In this document: positions 53,156 through 64,000 of the stretch, one piece after another
How positions within the stretch are numbered: position 1 is the first letter of the stretch
Layout of the letters: the number at the start of each line of letters is the position of its first letter
Source: Eutreptiella sp. 'Long Island Sound 2002'
Lineage: Eukaryota > Euglenozoa > Euglenophyceae > Eutreptiales > Eutreptiaceae
NCBI GenBank assembly: GCA_964036045.1
Contig: OZ038380.1
Span: 185,803,798 to 185,867,797, forward strand
Reading direction: 5' to 3'
Length of the DNA: 64,000 nt
Program-made: the position numbers and the translations under genes
The notes under the pieces: generated by a model
Told to the model about the DNA's origin: nothing
Database searches by the model: none
Seen by the model: the letters and a program-made list of their open reading frames with translations, nothing else

Positions 53156-55985
53156 GGCGCCCACAGCACGTCGCCAGCAAGCCCCGGCAGCCCGCCCAGA
53201 GGGCCGGTAGCCGGGGGAGGGGGAGCGCCTGACCCCAGACGCCCCTCACAACGGCGGGGGGCACCCCCCCCGGGGACGCCCTACCGCCACCCCCACGGCG
53301 CGCAACGCCGGCCCGCAAGGGCGCGCGCCCTGGGGCCGGTGCTGGGTCCCCAGGCCCGCACCGACCGCACCCGGGACACACGGGTCGCGGAACCCCGGCT
53401 GCCCGCCCCAGAGGTCGGGCGGCCGGGGAAGGGACAGCGCCTGACACCAGACGCCCCCCACAATGGTGGCAGGCCACCCCCCCCGGGGACGGCCCCCCAC
53501 CACCCCAACGGCACGCAGCCCCGACAGGGCATGCAGGCCAAGGGGACAGTGTTGGGCCCCCACACCCACACGCTGCGCCCACAGCATGTGGGTGGCGGAC
53601 CCCAACAACCCGACCAGTGGGCGGGCAGTTCGGGGAGGGGGAGCGCCTGACCACAGACGCTCCTCACAACGGTGGAAGGCAGCTCCCCGGGAACGTCCTT
53701 CCGCCAGCCCCACAGCGAGCAACGCCGGCCCGCAAGGGCACACGCTGTGGGGCCGGTGCTGGGTCCCACGCCCGCACCGACGGCACCCGGGACACACGGG
53801 TAGCGGAACCCCGGCCGCCCGCCCCAGAGGACGGGCGGCCGGGGGAGGGACAGCGCCTGACAGCAGATGCCCCTCACAACGGTGGCGGGCCATCCCCCCC
53901 GGAGACGGCCCCCCACCAGCCCCGCGGCACGCAGCCGCCAAATGGGCATGCAGGCCAAGGGGACAGTGATGGGCCCCCACACCCACACGCCCGCGCCCGC
54001 AGCACGCGGGTGACGGACCCCAACAACCCGCCCAGTGGGCGGGCAGTCGGGGGAGGGGGAGCGCCTGACCTAAGACGCCCCTCATGACGGTCGAAGGCAC
54101 CCCCCGCGGGGACGCCCTTCCGCCACTCCCACAGCGAGCAACGCCGGCCCGCAAGGGCGCACGCTGTGGGGCCGGTGCTGGGTCCCCACGCCCGCACAGA
54201 CCGCACCCGGGACACACGGGTCGCGGAACCCCGGCTGCCCGCCCCAGAGGACGGGCGGCCGGGGAAGGGACAGCGCCTGACACCAGACGCCCCTCACAAC
54301 GGTGGCAGGCCACCTCCCCCGGGGACGGCCCCCCAGCACCCCCGCGGTACGCAGCCCCCACAGGGCATGCAGGCCAAGGGGACAGTGTTGGGCCCCCACA
54401 CCCACACACCCGCGCCCACAGCACGTGGTTGACGGACCCCAACAGCCCGCCCAGTGGGCGGGCAGTAGAGGTAGGGGGAGCGCCTGACCTCAGACGCCCC
54501 TCACAACGGTGGAAAGCACCCCCCCCCCCGGGGACGCCCTTCCGCCACTCCCACAGCGAGCAACGCCGGCCCGCAAGGGCGCACGCTGTGGAACCGGTGC
54601 CGGGTCCCCACGCCCGCACCGACCGCACCCGGGACACGCTGCCCGCCCCAGAGGACGGGTGGTCGGGGGAGGGACAGCGCCTGACACCAGACGCCCCTCG
54701 CAACGGTGGCAGGCCACCCCCCCGCCCGGGGACGGCCCCCCACCACCCCCGCGGCACGCAGCCCCCACAGGGCGTGCAGGCCAAGGGGACAGTGTTGGGC
54801 CCCCACACCCACACGCCCGCGCCCACAGCACTCGGGTAGCGGACCCCAACAGCCCGCCCAGTGGGCGGGCAGTCGGGGGAGGGGGAGCGCCTGACCTCAA
54901 ACGCCCCTTGCAACGGTGGAAGGCGCCCCCCCCGGGGACGCCCTTCCGCCACCCCCACAGCGAGCAACGCCGGCCCGCAAGGGCGCACGCTGTGGGGCCG
55001 GTGCTGGGTCCCCACACCCGCTGACCGCACCCGGGACACACGGGTCGCGGGACCCCGGCCGCCCGCCCCAGAGGACGGCTGGCAGGGGGAGGGACAGCGC
55101 CTGACACCAGACGCCCCTCGCAACGGTGGCAGGCCACCCCCCCGGGGACGGCCCCCCGCCACCCCCGCGGCACGCAGCCCCCACAGGGCATGCAGGCCAA
55201 GGGGGCAGTGATGGGCCCCCCAACCCACACGCCCGCGCCCACAGCATGTGGATGACGGACCCCAACAGCCCGCCCAGTGGGCGGGCAGTCGGGGGAGGGG
55301 GAGCGCCTGACCTCAGACGCCCCTCGAAACGGTGGAAGGCAGCCCCCCCGGGGACGCCCTTCCGCCACACCCACAGCGAGCAACGCCGGCCCGCAAGGGC
55401 GCACGCTGTGGAACCAGTGCTGGGTCCCCACGCCCGCACCAACCGCAACCGGAACACATCAGTCGCGGAACCCCGGCCGCCCGCCCCAGAGGACGGGCGG
55501 CCGGGGGAGGGACAGCCCCTGACACCAGACGCCCTTCACAACAGCGGCAGGCCACCCCCCCTGGGGACGGCCCCCCGCCAAGCCCGCGGCACGCAGCCCC
55601 CACAGGGCATGCAGGCCAAGGGGACAGCGTTGGGCCCCCATACCCACACGCCCGCGCCCACAGGACGTGGGTAGTGGACCCCAACAGCCCGCCCAGTGGG
55701 CGGGCAGTCGGGGGAGGGGGAGCGCCTGACATCAGACGCCCCTTGCAACAGTGGAAGGCACCCCCCCGGGGACGCCCTTCCGCCACCCCCACGGCGAGCA
55801 ACGCCGGCCCCCAAGGGCGCACGCTGTGGGGCCGGTGCTGGGTCCCCACGCCCGCACCGACCGCACCCCGGACACACGGGTCGCGGAACCCCGGCTGCCC
55901 GCCCCAGAGGGCGGGCGGCTGGGGGAGGGACAGCGTCTGACACCAGACGCCCCTCACAACGGTGGCAGGCCACCCCCCACGGACC
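53156..55985. repeat. Satellite array 2, about 418-bp dimeric units
   Basis: GAGCGCCTGAC recurs at 53223, 53641, 54059, 54478, 54885, 55301 and 55720 (steps 418, 418, 419, 407, 416, 419). Each unit is two related halves of about 209 bases, one with GACAGCGCCTGACACCAGACG and one with GAGCGCCTGACCTCAGACG variants. Motifs such as CAAGGG and CCCCACGCCCGCAC are shared with array 1, so the two satellites are related. Strongly T-poor and CpG-rich. Confidence 0.88.
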
Positions 55986-56838
55986 CGCCCCACAGGGGGC
56001 GCACAGCCCCAAGCCAGGTAGGGGGGAACCGGGACCGGACAGCTCCCCCCCAAGCACGCCAGACGGAGCAAGGGACTGGGGCAGGACACGCGGAGGGGCA
56101 CGGACCACGTGGAACGGCCCTACCAGCGCCCAGTGCCGGGACCGCGCGAGGTGCGCATGCCACACCACCCAGGGGGGGGGGAGCGGAGGCCGCGAGAGCG
56201 CGAGCGCACACATACGCAAAGGGCACGCGGGGACTACCAGAAGGGCAACCGGACCGAGCTCGCGGAACGCACAGACCGCGTGGAATGGCGTACCAGCGAG
56301 CGAGGGTAAGGGACACCCGGACGGGACGGCCCGCCACACGCAGCGCGGGACATGCGGGGCGGGAAGGGGGAAACGGGAGAGACACAACACCAGGTATCGG
56401 CCCGAGCCCCCCGAACCGGCTGCGAGCGCCGCACACAAACGGACGGGGCACTGCGCCCGCCAAGGCAGTAGTGGCGCACTGCGCCACGCCCCAACCCCTA
56501 GGCTAGGCAGCCTCCGCGCCAGCCCAAGGGGGTCCCACTGGCGACAAGCCAGTAGCACGGGCCCGGCGGCGCCGGCGCCCCGGGCGACCACGCATTAGGG
56601 GGGCGACACGGTGGGTAAGCGCCCGCAGCCACGGCTGCGAATTGATGCACTGACCGGGGAGTGGCGAAACGGGGACGCCGGGGAAGGACGGGGCTCCGAG
56701 CCCTGTGAACCCGGGGGACTCTGCCCCCAGTTGGGAGGTGCGTCTTGGAGGGCCCCCCACTAGGACCCGATGGGGAGGATATCACCTGGCCCGACCAGGT
56801 GGCTCCCCGGGGCTGAAAGGCGTCTAGTACCCGCAAAA
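55986..56838. other. T-poor GC-rich unique sequence
   Basis: Follows the satellite without a clear repeat period. No supported gene; open frames reflect composition. Confidence 0.5.
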
Positions 56839-56865
56839 TCAAACCTCAAACCTCAAACCTCAAAC
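56839..56865 (+). repeat. Heptamer run (TCAAACC)n at LINE junction
   Basis: Almost four copies of TCAAACC directly precede the 5' break of LINE copy 3. It differs from the plant telomere heptamer (CCCTAAA), so I do not call it telomeric. Confidence 0.7.
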
Positions 56866-58285
56866 GACGCACGCAGCATGTTTATCACAGGCCCAAGTGT
56901 GTGCTCTGCGATGTGCTTGAAACTACAAGACATGCAGTGGCGTTCTGCAAATTTATGGGCTTTCCGTCCAATGTGGTAGTAAAGTCATTTGGGCCCCTAT
57001 GGTCAAACACGGGGCAGCAGCTGAGCCTGCAGGACAGCCTGCTGACACACCCACTGAAGACGCTGCAATCCACCGAAGGGCTGTCCCTGTGGGCAGCGTC
57101 ATTCGTGTCATGGAGGCTGCGGTGCGATGCGGTGTTTCTTGACAAGTCACCTACGGTGCAAGATTTTGCGGGGCGCTGGGCAGCAACTATGCTCTGGTGG
57201 GCAACCGCTGATGAGACCGTACTGTATAGGCAGGAATCAATGCACATTTACAGGGAGCTGCAGTTGTTTATCTCCAGGGCACCGATGTTTCAGGGGGGGT
57301 CCGAGCACCCACAGGAGCAATACTGCCACAACGGCAGCGGCATCTGCCGAAATGGATCAGATGGGCGTGTCTGCTGCCTGAAATGCAGAGGGAAGTAGAT
57401 CAAAAGCTCAAGGATGGGTGGGAAGTGTGCTATACGGACGGATCGCGGACAGAGACAGCAGGGGTGTCGCATGCAGGGTATGGGGTGTGGTATTCGGCTA
57501 ATAACCCGCGCAATGTACGGGCAGCAGTTCCTGCACACGAAAAGCAAACAATTGGACGGGCAGAGCTGCGGGGAGTGCTGGCAGCGGTGCAGCGGAAAAC
57601 ACCAGGGATCAAGTTACATATAGTGACGGACACCAAAACTGTCTGGACAGGGCTGCAGGGCAGGTGTGCAAAGTGGGAGAGGCAGGGGTGGGTGGGGTCG
57701 AGTGGCGCGCTGGCACATCGTGAGCTGTGGATGCAGCTCTGGCAGAGCTGGCAGTTGTTAGGGGAAAGTGTCTCTATCCAGTGGGTCCCGTCACATGCGG
57801 GAGTAGAGGGCAACGAGCAGGCAGATAAATGTGCTGTGTGGGGTGCAGAGTTGTCCTTGCCAAGGGTAGTCAGAGAGAAACAGGCCAGTGAAGTGTGGAG
57901 GGAGCTGGGGCTGGAGGAGATGCCCGAGCAGGAAGAAGAACCAGAGGAGAATTGGGACGCGGTGGACAGTGAAGCAGACAGCACTGATGCGGGGATGATG
58001 AGTACAGCAGACAGCACTGATGCAGGGATGATGAGTGAGAGCGATGAAGGGGGAAGCAGTGATTGTGAGCTGGTGTGTAGGCCGCAGAAGAGTGGGAGGG
58101 CGAGGTGAGCTGCCATGTTCTAACCCAAGCCAGCCTATGAAACATTCGATAGCCCAGCTGGGCGATCTCAAGGCGACATTCAGCACTGGACTTGGAAGAG
58201 CGATGACCGTATGGCGTGTGTCAAGCGGGTCATATGGTAGCTAAGTATCCGTTGCTTCACGACCCCGCCTGCCAAAAAGGGGTGG
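56866..58285 (+). mobile_element. LINE-type retrotransposon 3' part (copy 3)
   Basis: Contains the zf-RVT motif, RNase H, an acidic C-terminus and the family 3' tail (GTCATATGGTAGCT near 58228). RT and upstream domains are missing. Very similar to copy 2 at 12660-13664. Confidence 0.85.
56868..58108 (+). pseudogene. LINE zf-RVT and RNase H region with G-run frameshift
   Basis: The zinc motif C-x2-C-x7-H-x4-C begins near 56902. At 57293-57299 there are seven G where copy 2 has eight (13100-13107), which breaks the frame. The next frame resumes with RNase H: YTDGSRTE, RAELRG, VTDTKTV (Asp kept, unlike copy 2) and WVPSHAGVEGNEQAD. The C-terminal tail is acidic with a repeated ADSTDAGMMS unit and ends at TGA 58106-58108. 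RNase H itself is complete. Confidence 0.8.
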
Positions 58286-58837
58286 TCCCATCTGGTACTG
58301 GAGCAGAGCAGCTCGATTTTCCAGGGAGGCATCCAATGCAACAATCTGCTTGGGTTAATTTAGTACCCTTCGGGGGGTACATTGTTTATGCTACAGCAAC
58401 ATCAACAGCAACAACATTCTTAACCAGTTCAGTCTGTGACTGGGCTTGGGTACCACCCCACCCTGAGGCTCCATATGTACAACAAGGGTTAAGGAGATCC
58501 ACGCTTTCAATACCCCTAGAGACCTATGTTAAAACCAACATTTTTAATTTTTGGCCCAAAATTAATACGTAAACTAAAAGTTGATCCTTTTAGGGGGGGG
58601 TTGAGGGGGTTTGACGGGAAAAATTGCAACCCCATCGGGTGCGTTACGGGATCGGGTGCCATTTTCACCTGTGTGTTGGGGGGGGCAGTCTCACCGCTTT
58701 GTTTGTGAAAGAATATTCAAATCGTCTTTGGGTTGGATTTTTGATTTTGATTTTCAATTCATTTTTGAAATACTAAAAGTTAAAGCGTCACGCACGTAAA
58801 TATTAACCTGCCAGAAATTAATTGTTTTCTGCAAAAA
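58286..58837. other. Noncoding spacer
   Basis: No supported gene. AT-rich with a G run near 58592 and another near 58679. Confidence 0.5.
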
Positions 58838-59842
58838 TTAACCCTCTTTGAAAAACCCTACAAACACACAACAACACCACCGGTTTTTGTACTGTTCCAC
58901 AGGTGGTCTCACCTGCCGGAGTGTGAAGGCTTCCCTTTTTTGGGGTCCCACAATTTCCAGGTTGGGATAGGGTTGGGGCTGTTTTCTGGTTTGGGGATAG
59001 CCTTGGGGTCTGTAGGGGGTTAGTCTTCGGGTCAGGCTGGCCCAAAGGCTGGGAGGGGGGGGGGTGGCCTTGACCTTAGGTTTGCAAATACGCTCAAGGT
59101 GTTTGTGGGCGGCCTTGGGGGAGGGGAAAAGGAGGTGGTGAACAACCTCGTAGAGCATGGGGTTGTTTGGGTATTCCACTCAGGCAACCCCCGCCTTTCC
59201 TCCAGTGGACTCTGCGCACGGTGCCCATCGCATGCCCCGTGAATTCGTGACGTAGTGTTGACAATGGAGTCGTCGGCGCGATCCTTGCTTCCTTTTTGGG
59301 AGGGGCCTGTTCTGGGGGGCGGGGGTGGCCTTTGTGGCCGGGAGGGGGTTGGGGGGGTTTACTTTTTTGAGAAAGGGAGGGCCCCATTTGATGAGTCATC
59401 CGACTCAAAATGCATTGTGGGGATGTGTTTGCCAGCAGTTTTGGTGGCTAGGGGTTTGGGGGGTGGTGCTTTGGCCTTTGGGGGGGGGGGGGTATCTACT
59501 TTGATTTCTTGCACCTCTTCCTCGTTTTCCCTATCACGGCCCACCATCCCTGCTGACACCCCCGCATCCTCCGCCTTTCTGTATCCCACCTGTACCATCC
59601 TGGCCCACTCTCCAGCCTTGTACTGCTTGGAGGCCACCCAAACCTCTGAGCGGACCCCTCCATGTTCCCAGTTTTTCAAACCTTTTAGGATGGCCAACCC
59701 CTTTGGCAGGGTCGGTGGCAAGCAAGCGGTGCAGGCTGCCCAATGGCAGCTCCTGCGCCTGGTTGCGGTCATGCCAGGTGATGCGCACCAGCCGCGCATC
59801 CCCAGTGTGGACCACGACATCCACTACTTGTGAAAATAACAA
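58838..59842 (-). pseudogene. Unidentified minus-strand coding remnant
   Basis: Fragments of coherent protein occur in shifting minus frames: VVDVVVHTGDARLVRITWHD (59780-59835), LKNWEHGGVRSEVWVASKQY with GEWARMVQVGYRKAEDAGV (59580-59680), a Pro/Lys-rich part, and NPMLYEVVHHLLFPSPKAAH with LERICKPKVKA (59065-59170). The frames are separated by homopolymer shifts. I do not recognise the family. It may belong with the remnant at 61265-62203 as parts of one decayed mobile element. Confidence 0.35.
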
Positions 59843-60862
59843 GGTGCGAAATCATTTGTTCTTTCATGACATATTTTTTAATTTTTCAAACTCAGTATTA
59901 GCTGTCAATTTTAATTTTTGCGCCGCCGACTGGCAATTAAATATTAACCTACAGAAGTCAATCATGACTGACGAAATATCAACTAGCAAGCACACAAGCA
60001 TACCAGAAATTCAATGGAGGCGCCTTGCGCCTGGACAGCGCCCATCGCTGTCTGAAATAGTGTGGAGGCGGTCCGGGCCGCCACAAGATCCCCCATGATG
60101 TCTGCAAGGGCAACAGGGGGGGGGGGGGGGGGGGCAGCGGAAGCAGGCACGGCCGGATTTGCGAAGGCGGTGGGGACGGCCCGTGTGCCGGCCCCGTGTT
60201 TTGGTATTGGTACTGCAAGGCGGGATCATACACTGGCCGCGCTCCAGCCAGCACGCCGTCTACTGGACCGTGAAGTCGACCCTCTTTCCTTGTTGCCACT
60301 GCGTGCACCATCGCAACAAGACCCAACTTTCCACGGGGACAAGGAAATTTGTTGTTCCGAACCGCACACCACAAGGATCACCTCAAAGGTTGAGTGAGCT
60401 AAGAGAGCCCACACTAAAAGCCTCAGGCACGGGGCTCATGGGCTCAACCGGCAGCGGGCGCCAGATTCACGTGCCCACACGCTCAGTGTCCCGGTGGCAG
60501 GTGCCTTCGCCGTGCCAGCGAATGTGGCAGCGCACCAAGCAGCACAGCACGCACTCCAAGGTCATCCCGGGTTGCGTGCCGCCCGCGAACAGGGCTCGAT
60601 CGCCTGCACACCTCTTCTGCAGGGCCTGTGCAAACCAAGGGATCACTTTTGTCTTGCAAGCGGCCGCTGACCCGGGGCCCAAGGCTTTTAGGAACCACGG
60701 GGTGGGGGTATTTTTTCGATCAAAGGTTTGGGAAGTTTGGCCTGCACCACCTCCCCGTCCCCCTCCCTAATCGCCTCGTCCCCCCGTCCTCTACAAGTTC
60801 TTCTCCACCCTCCTCTATCTTGACCCCCCCCCCCCCACTGGCCTTGGCGTCTCCCTGGCTCT
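59843..60862. other. Low-confidence segment with a G19 run
   Basis: Holds a run of 19 G at 60116-60134 and several overlapping open frames on both strands with no domain. One plus-strand frame (60390-60680) has CVPPANRARSPAHLFCRAC, which might be a zinc-binding cluster, but the minus strand is equally open. No call made. Confidence 0.35.
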
Positions 60863-60865
60863 TCA

Positions 60866-60907
<42 letters not shown>

Positions 60908-60950
60908 CCTCCTTCTCTCTCTCTATCTCTCTCTTTCTCGCTCTCTTTTT
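60863..60950 (+). repeat. CT-rich microsatellite
   Basis: Nearly uninterrupted (CT)n with scattered TT, CC and AT interruptions. Confidence 0.9.
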
Positions 60951-61264
60951 GTCCTTCTTCTGCTTTTCATTGTCTTGCCGCTAGTTGGAGGAGTCTTCAC
61001 TTGACTCCCTTCCCCCTTGATTGGGCGGTGGGAAAGGTCGTGCGGCTGATGCCATTGTTGGTGAAGCAACAGTAGCAGCAGCAGCTGCTGCACCTAGTAC
61101 TGCTGTTGCTGCTGCCAGGCGTGCCTCCACATGCTCCATGTGCAAAAGAAGAAGCAAAAAAAGTTAACTTCTCACACCGACCATTAATAATTGCGAGATT
61201 AATATATAAACACGATAATTTAATTAATACATTGATTATTCAAAGTCTACAAAAATTAAACAAG
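60951..61264. other. Noncoding spacer with GCA/GCT-rich patch
   Basis: A short CAGCAG/GCTGCT patch lies near 61070-61110. The rest (61160-61264) is AT-rich. No gene seen. Confidence 0.5.
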
Positions 61265-62203
61265 ACTACCGAGAAATTAAGTTCCACGCAAACATGAACA
61301 CAAGCACCGCAAGCATACCAGGCGGTCTTCTTGGGATTTTGAAAGGTCCCGAAAGAAGGTTTTCAATATTTCTTGGTCCATGTGGTGACGAAACAAGAGC
61401 TGGGAGTCGCAAAGAGAAGATGGAAGACGGGGGGCTTTGGGTGGCCTTGAGTTTGGCTAGGGTACATGGGGCAGTATGAGGCATCTCTGTACAACCTCAT
61501 GGTGTTGCAATGGGAGGTCAAATTTAAAAAATCACCACTCCAAAGCTTGCAAGACACCCCCCAACTGTTGTAGTACCGTTGCCCCCAGCATTCCCCGTCC
61601 GCGGTCCGTGTGGTCATTGTACGCCCGCTTGAGAATGGCGTTGAGGTTCTCAACGACATCGGTGCAAACCGCGCCCAAACCAACCCCAAGCACCGCCGCA
61701 TTAGCTACCGGCAAGGTCATGTCCTCCTCCAAGAAGAAGAGGTAGTTTGATTCGCAGACTGCCTTGCTGCTATGCAAGCGGCAGGCCCGCACGACCTCGG
61801 CGGCCTGTGGGTTGGCGCGGGGTGGGGTATCTTAGTACAAGTCCCGGAGGAAGTCCTGCATGGCAACCACGGTCCGCCACTCTCCTTCCTCAGGGGCATA
61901 GGCCAATAGTGGCCCAACGTCCTCCCGTGCCAGGAACAACGCCCGTGCCTCCTCTCCGTTAGGTGCAGCCAAAGAACCCAGATGGACACCCGTCCGTGCC
62001 CGGTATAGCGCGTGTTGCACGGCCGTGGCGTTCTCCTTGGGAAACTCTCCTAGGCGGGCATCAATGAAGGCTACCTGGAGGCGACCCATGGCCACGCAAC
62101 AATGAAGGAGGCATAGGAAGACCAAGCACCACTCTACCACGATGTGCAGGTCTCCTACACACCTCCCATTCTGCAAGCTGAAGCCCTTTACCTTCGAGAG
62201 CAA
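61265..62203 (-). pseudogene. Degenerate minus-strand ORF, possibly a DNA-transposon transposase remnant
   Basis: Consecutive minus-strand pieces read as one protein after small frame corrections: VKGFSLQNGRCVGDLHIVVE and FIDARLGEFPKENATAVQHA (61832-62203), then CTDVVENLNAILKRAYNDHT and TDRGRGMLGATVLQQLG (61532-61792), then HTAPCTLAKLKATQSPPSS (61430-61484). The segment VENLNAILKRAYNDHT resembles the Glu-containing last motif of DDE transposases (E-x2-N-x3-K), but I cannot show the two Asp residues. The link to transposases is inference. Confidence 0.35.
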
Positions 62204-64000
62204 GGTCCGTCGACACTACACCGGCCACGACATGTACAACTGGACGGCATGTGCCATGATTGAAAGCCACAAGAACTATCGACTGCACACTGAGGATGCG
62301 TTCGAATTCCCGTTGGGTACTGACAGGTGGGCGGGTGTGCGGGCCTGTGCGCCGCAGTTGATGGGCCCAATGGATGTTTGGGTCGAACTTCAATTGGCGC
62401 GCGGGTAAGCATCTCTGGGGAGGAGAAAGTGAGCGGCCTGTTCCAATTGATGGTGTCCACAAAGCGTGGGCACGATTAGATGTAGCGGGCCCAGGATTGT
62501 AGCGGCCAAGAGCAGCCGCTTGTAGCGGGCTCGGGCAGGGCTGCGGCTGAATCTGGCGCATGGGGCATCACCAACTCTTTCCATGTGTTCGTGAAGCAAT
62601 CATGTGAAGGCAAGAGTCGGGGGACGGGGAGGCCTATGTAACTACGTCAAAGAGTACACAAACCTCTATTACCCCGTTGTGCACGCTTTGACCAACCGAA
62701 GACCCTGAATGGGCACGGTACGCGCACAAGCTAAGCAGTGTTAATGAGCCAAAATTGGGTTAAGGTATTAACATTTGACAACTTAATTTTTACCTCCTTT
62801 CAATTCTGAAAAAGTAACATTAACCATATTGATTTTCACGTATATCTCTCGGAGAATTTGTTCGGATAGTCCGAGCCGTGTGTCCAAGGGTACAATGTTG
62901 ATGTATCAGATTCATTGAGGGCTCTGTGCTTGCTTTGTTCTGGTGGTGGTCTTAGGAGAGGGGGCTAGAATGCTTGTATGTGGGTGTAGGTGCCGTGTAG
63001 CCTTTGCCATCATACATGCAGTGGTGCATGGATGCTTCTGGATGGTCCATGGATGGTCACGAAAATCAGCACAAGGATGCCAACAGAACAAAACACAGTA
63101 AAAACGATTTGAAAGAGGTAGGCATTGAGAAAGGAGATGATGAATGGAAGCAAAATGAATACGATGCCTGCAACGGACAAACGATCGCCAACAATCATGG
63201 GCAGCTGACAGCCTCTCTGCTAGCTGTATCATGTACACACTACTTACAGGCCTTCAACTGGTCCCTATCAAATAAATGAAAAACTGCTTGTCACTTCAAT
63301 GTACAATCAAGGAGACAAAGAATGAGAAACACTACTATTCACATGTACATGACAATCATAGTGTTTTCATTCTGTTTCAAGCAGCTGTGTGTGATATGCT
63401 CGCGGGCAGAGAAGTATTACAATGGCTATATACCATAAGAGGCAGGGTTTGCGAGGTCGGGCTGTGGTGAATTTCTTCTGAACAGTTTGCTTGACTGTTA
63501 ACAGGTGGTTCACTATGCTCACTTTGGGGTCTGGTTCGGGGAGGGCGACAGCAAAATTGAGCAGTCCAGTATTGTGGTCCTATTTTGTAACTGTTTTTGA
63601 ATTCATTTGCTGGTCCAGGCTGGCCTAGCCATATCCTGTGTTGGGCCCAACTGACTTGCCCCATATTGCTAACCAACTCCACTGCAACCAAAACATCAGG
63701 TGCTTATCACTATCTATTGGGCCAAGTTGCTGACATTTTTACCCCTGCAGTTTTCTGCCAGCTAAGACGTGGTTTTCTTTGCATTTTTCAGGTTCCTTAG
63801 TCTTCCAAGGTCCGTGTGTATTTCAGAATGTGCACCATTGAAACGATACAGAGTAGGGTGGATTTGCATTGTGTTTGCACACTCTTATCATTTGTGTGCA
63901 TCCTGCAAGTCAAGATGTTGCTTAAGCTACATTCATGTTTAAAGAAGCATTGAATCTCCAAAGGTTGCCCCAGTAAATGCTTGAAGCGTATCGGAACACA
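62204..64000. other. Trailing gene-poor segment
   Basis: No supported gene, RNA gene or repeat. The minus-strand remnant may extend a little upstream (to about 62560), but the sequence is not convincing. The last 1.3 kb is AT-richer single-copy-looking DNA. Confidence 0.5.

Noticed and set aside
53246-55228. 660-codon minus-strand frame in satellite array 2
   Set aside because: Same reason: a repeated Gly/Ala/Arg/Cys peptide produced by the 418-bp unit.
50130-55985. CRISPR array
   Set aside because: Repeats are 208-418 bp tandem satellites without short repeat-spacer structure, in a eukaryotic context with no cas genes.
56839-56865. Telomeric or interstitial telomere repeat
   Set aside because: The unit TCAAACC is not a permutation of known telomere heptamers such as CCCTAAA and is only about four copies long.

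Overview
This is a nuclear eukaryotic window made almost entirely of transposable elements and satellite DNA; I found no host gene I can name. The evidence for a eukaryote is non-LTR (LINE-type) elements with zf-RVT and RNase H domains, three large Ty3/gypsy-type LTR retrotransposons with C-terminal chromodomains primed from a sequence like eukaryotic initiator tRNA-Met, a Penelope-like element, and long GC-rich satellites. A unicellular alga or other protist fits best, but nothing fixes the taxon. Many C or G homopolymers of 7-19 bases run through the window.

Layout. 1-9400: no supported gene; several short inverted-repeat units and a dispersed repeat pair. 9410-13664: two broken LINE copies. 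14229-25084: Ty3/gypsy element 1 (10,856 bp, 534-bp LTRs starting TG and ending CA, perfect 5-bp target duplication GTGTT), with frameshifts and in-frame stops in pol. 25180-27043: about 1.85 kb almost free of T on the plus strand. 27044-49496: Ty3/gypsy element 2 (plus strand, 796-bp LTRs), split by element 3 (minus strand, 35309-46388, 726-bp LTRs, target duplication TGAGT). Element 3 sits in the last codons of element 2 pol. 49497-56838: a T-poor, GC-rich block with satellite arrays of about 208-bp monomers in dimers of about 415-418 bp. This block also holds a 5'-truncated Penelope-like element with a candidate hammerhead ribozyme. 56866-58285: a third LINE copy. 58290-64000: mostly noncoding, with degraded minus-strand coding remnants.

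How the parts work together. Each LTR element encodes Gag, then Pol in the order protease, NPPF-containing Dam-methyltransferase-like domain, reverse transcriptase, RNase H, integrase, chromodomain. The NPPF domain between protease and RT is the most unusual feature. In all three elements Pol follows Gag in the same frame after a single stop codon (TAG GGG in elements 1 and 3, TGA CGG in element 2), which suggests Gag-Pol expression by readthrough. Element 3 is the youngest and has open gag and pol frames. Its RT catalytic motif reads HIDH where element 2 has HIDD, so it may be unable to move on its own.
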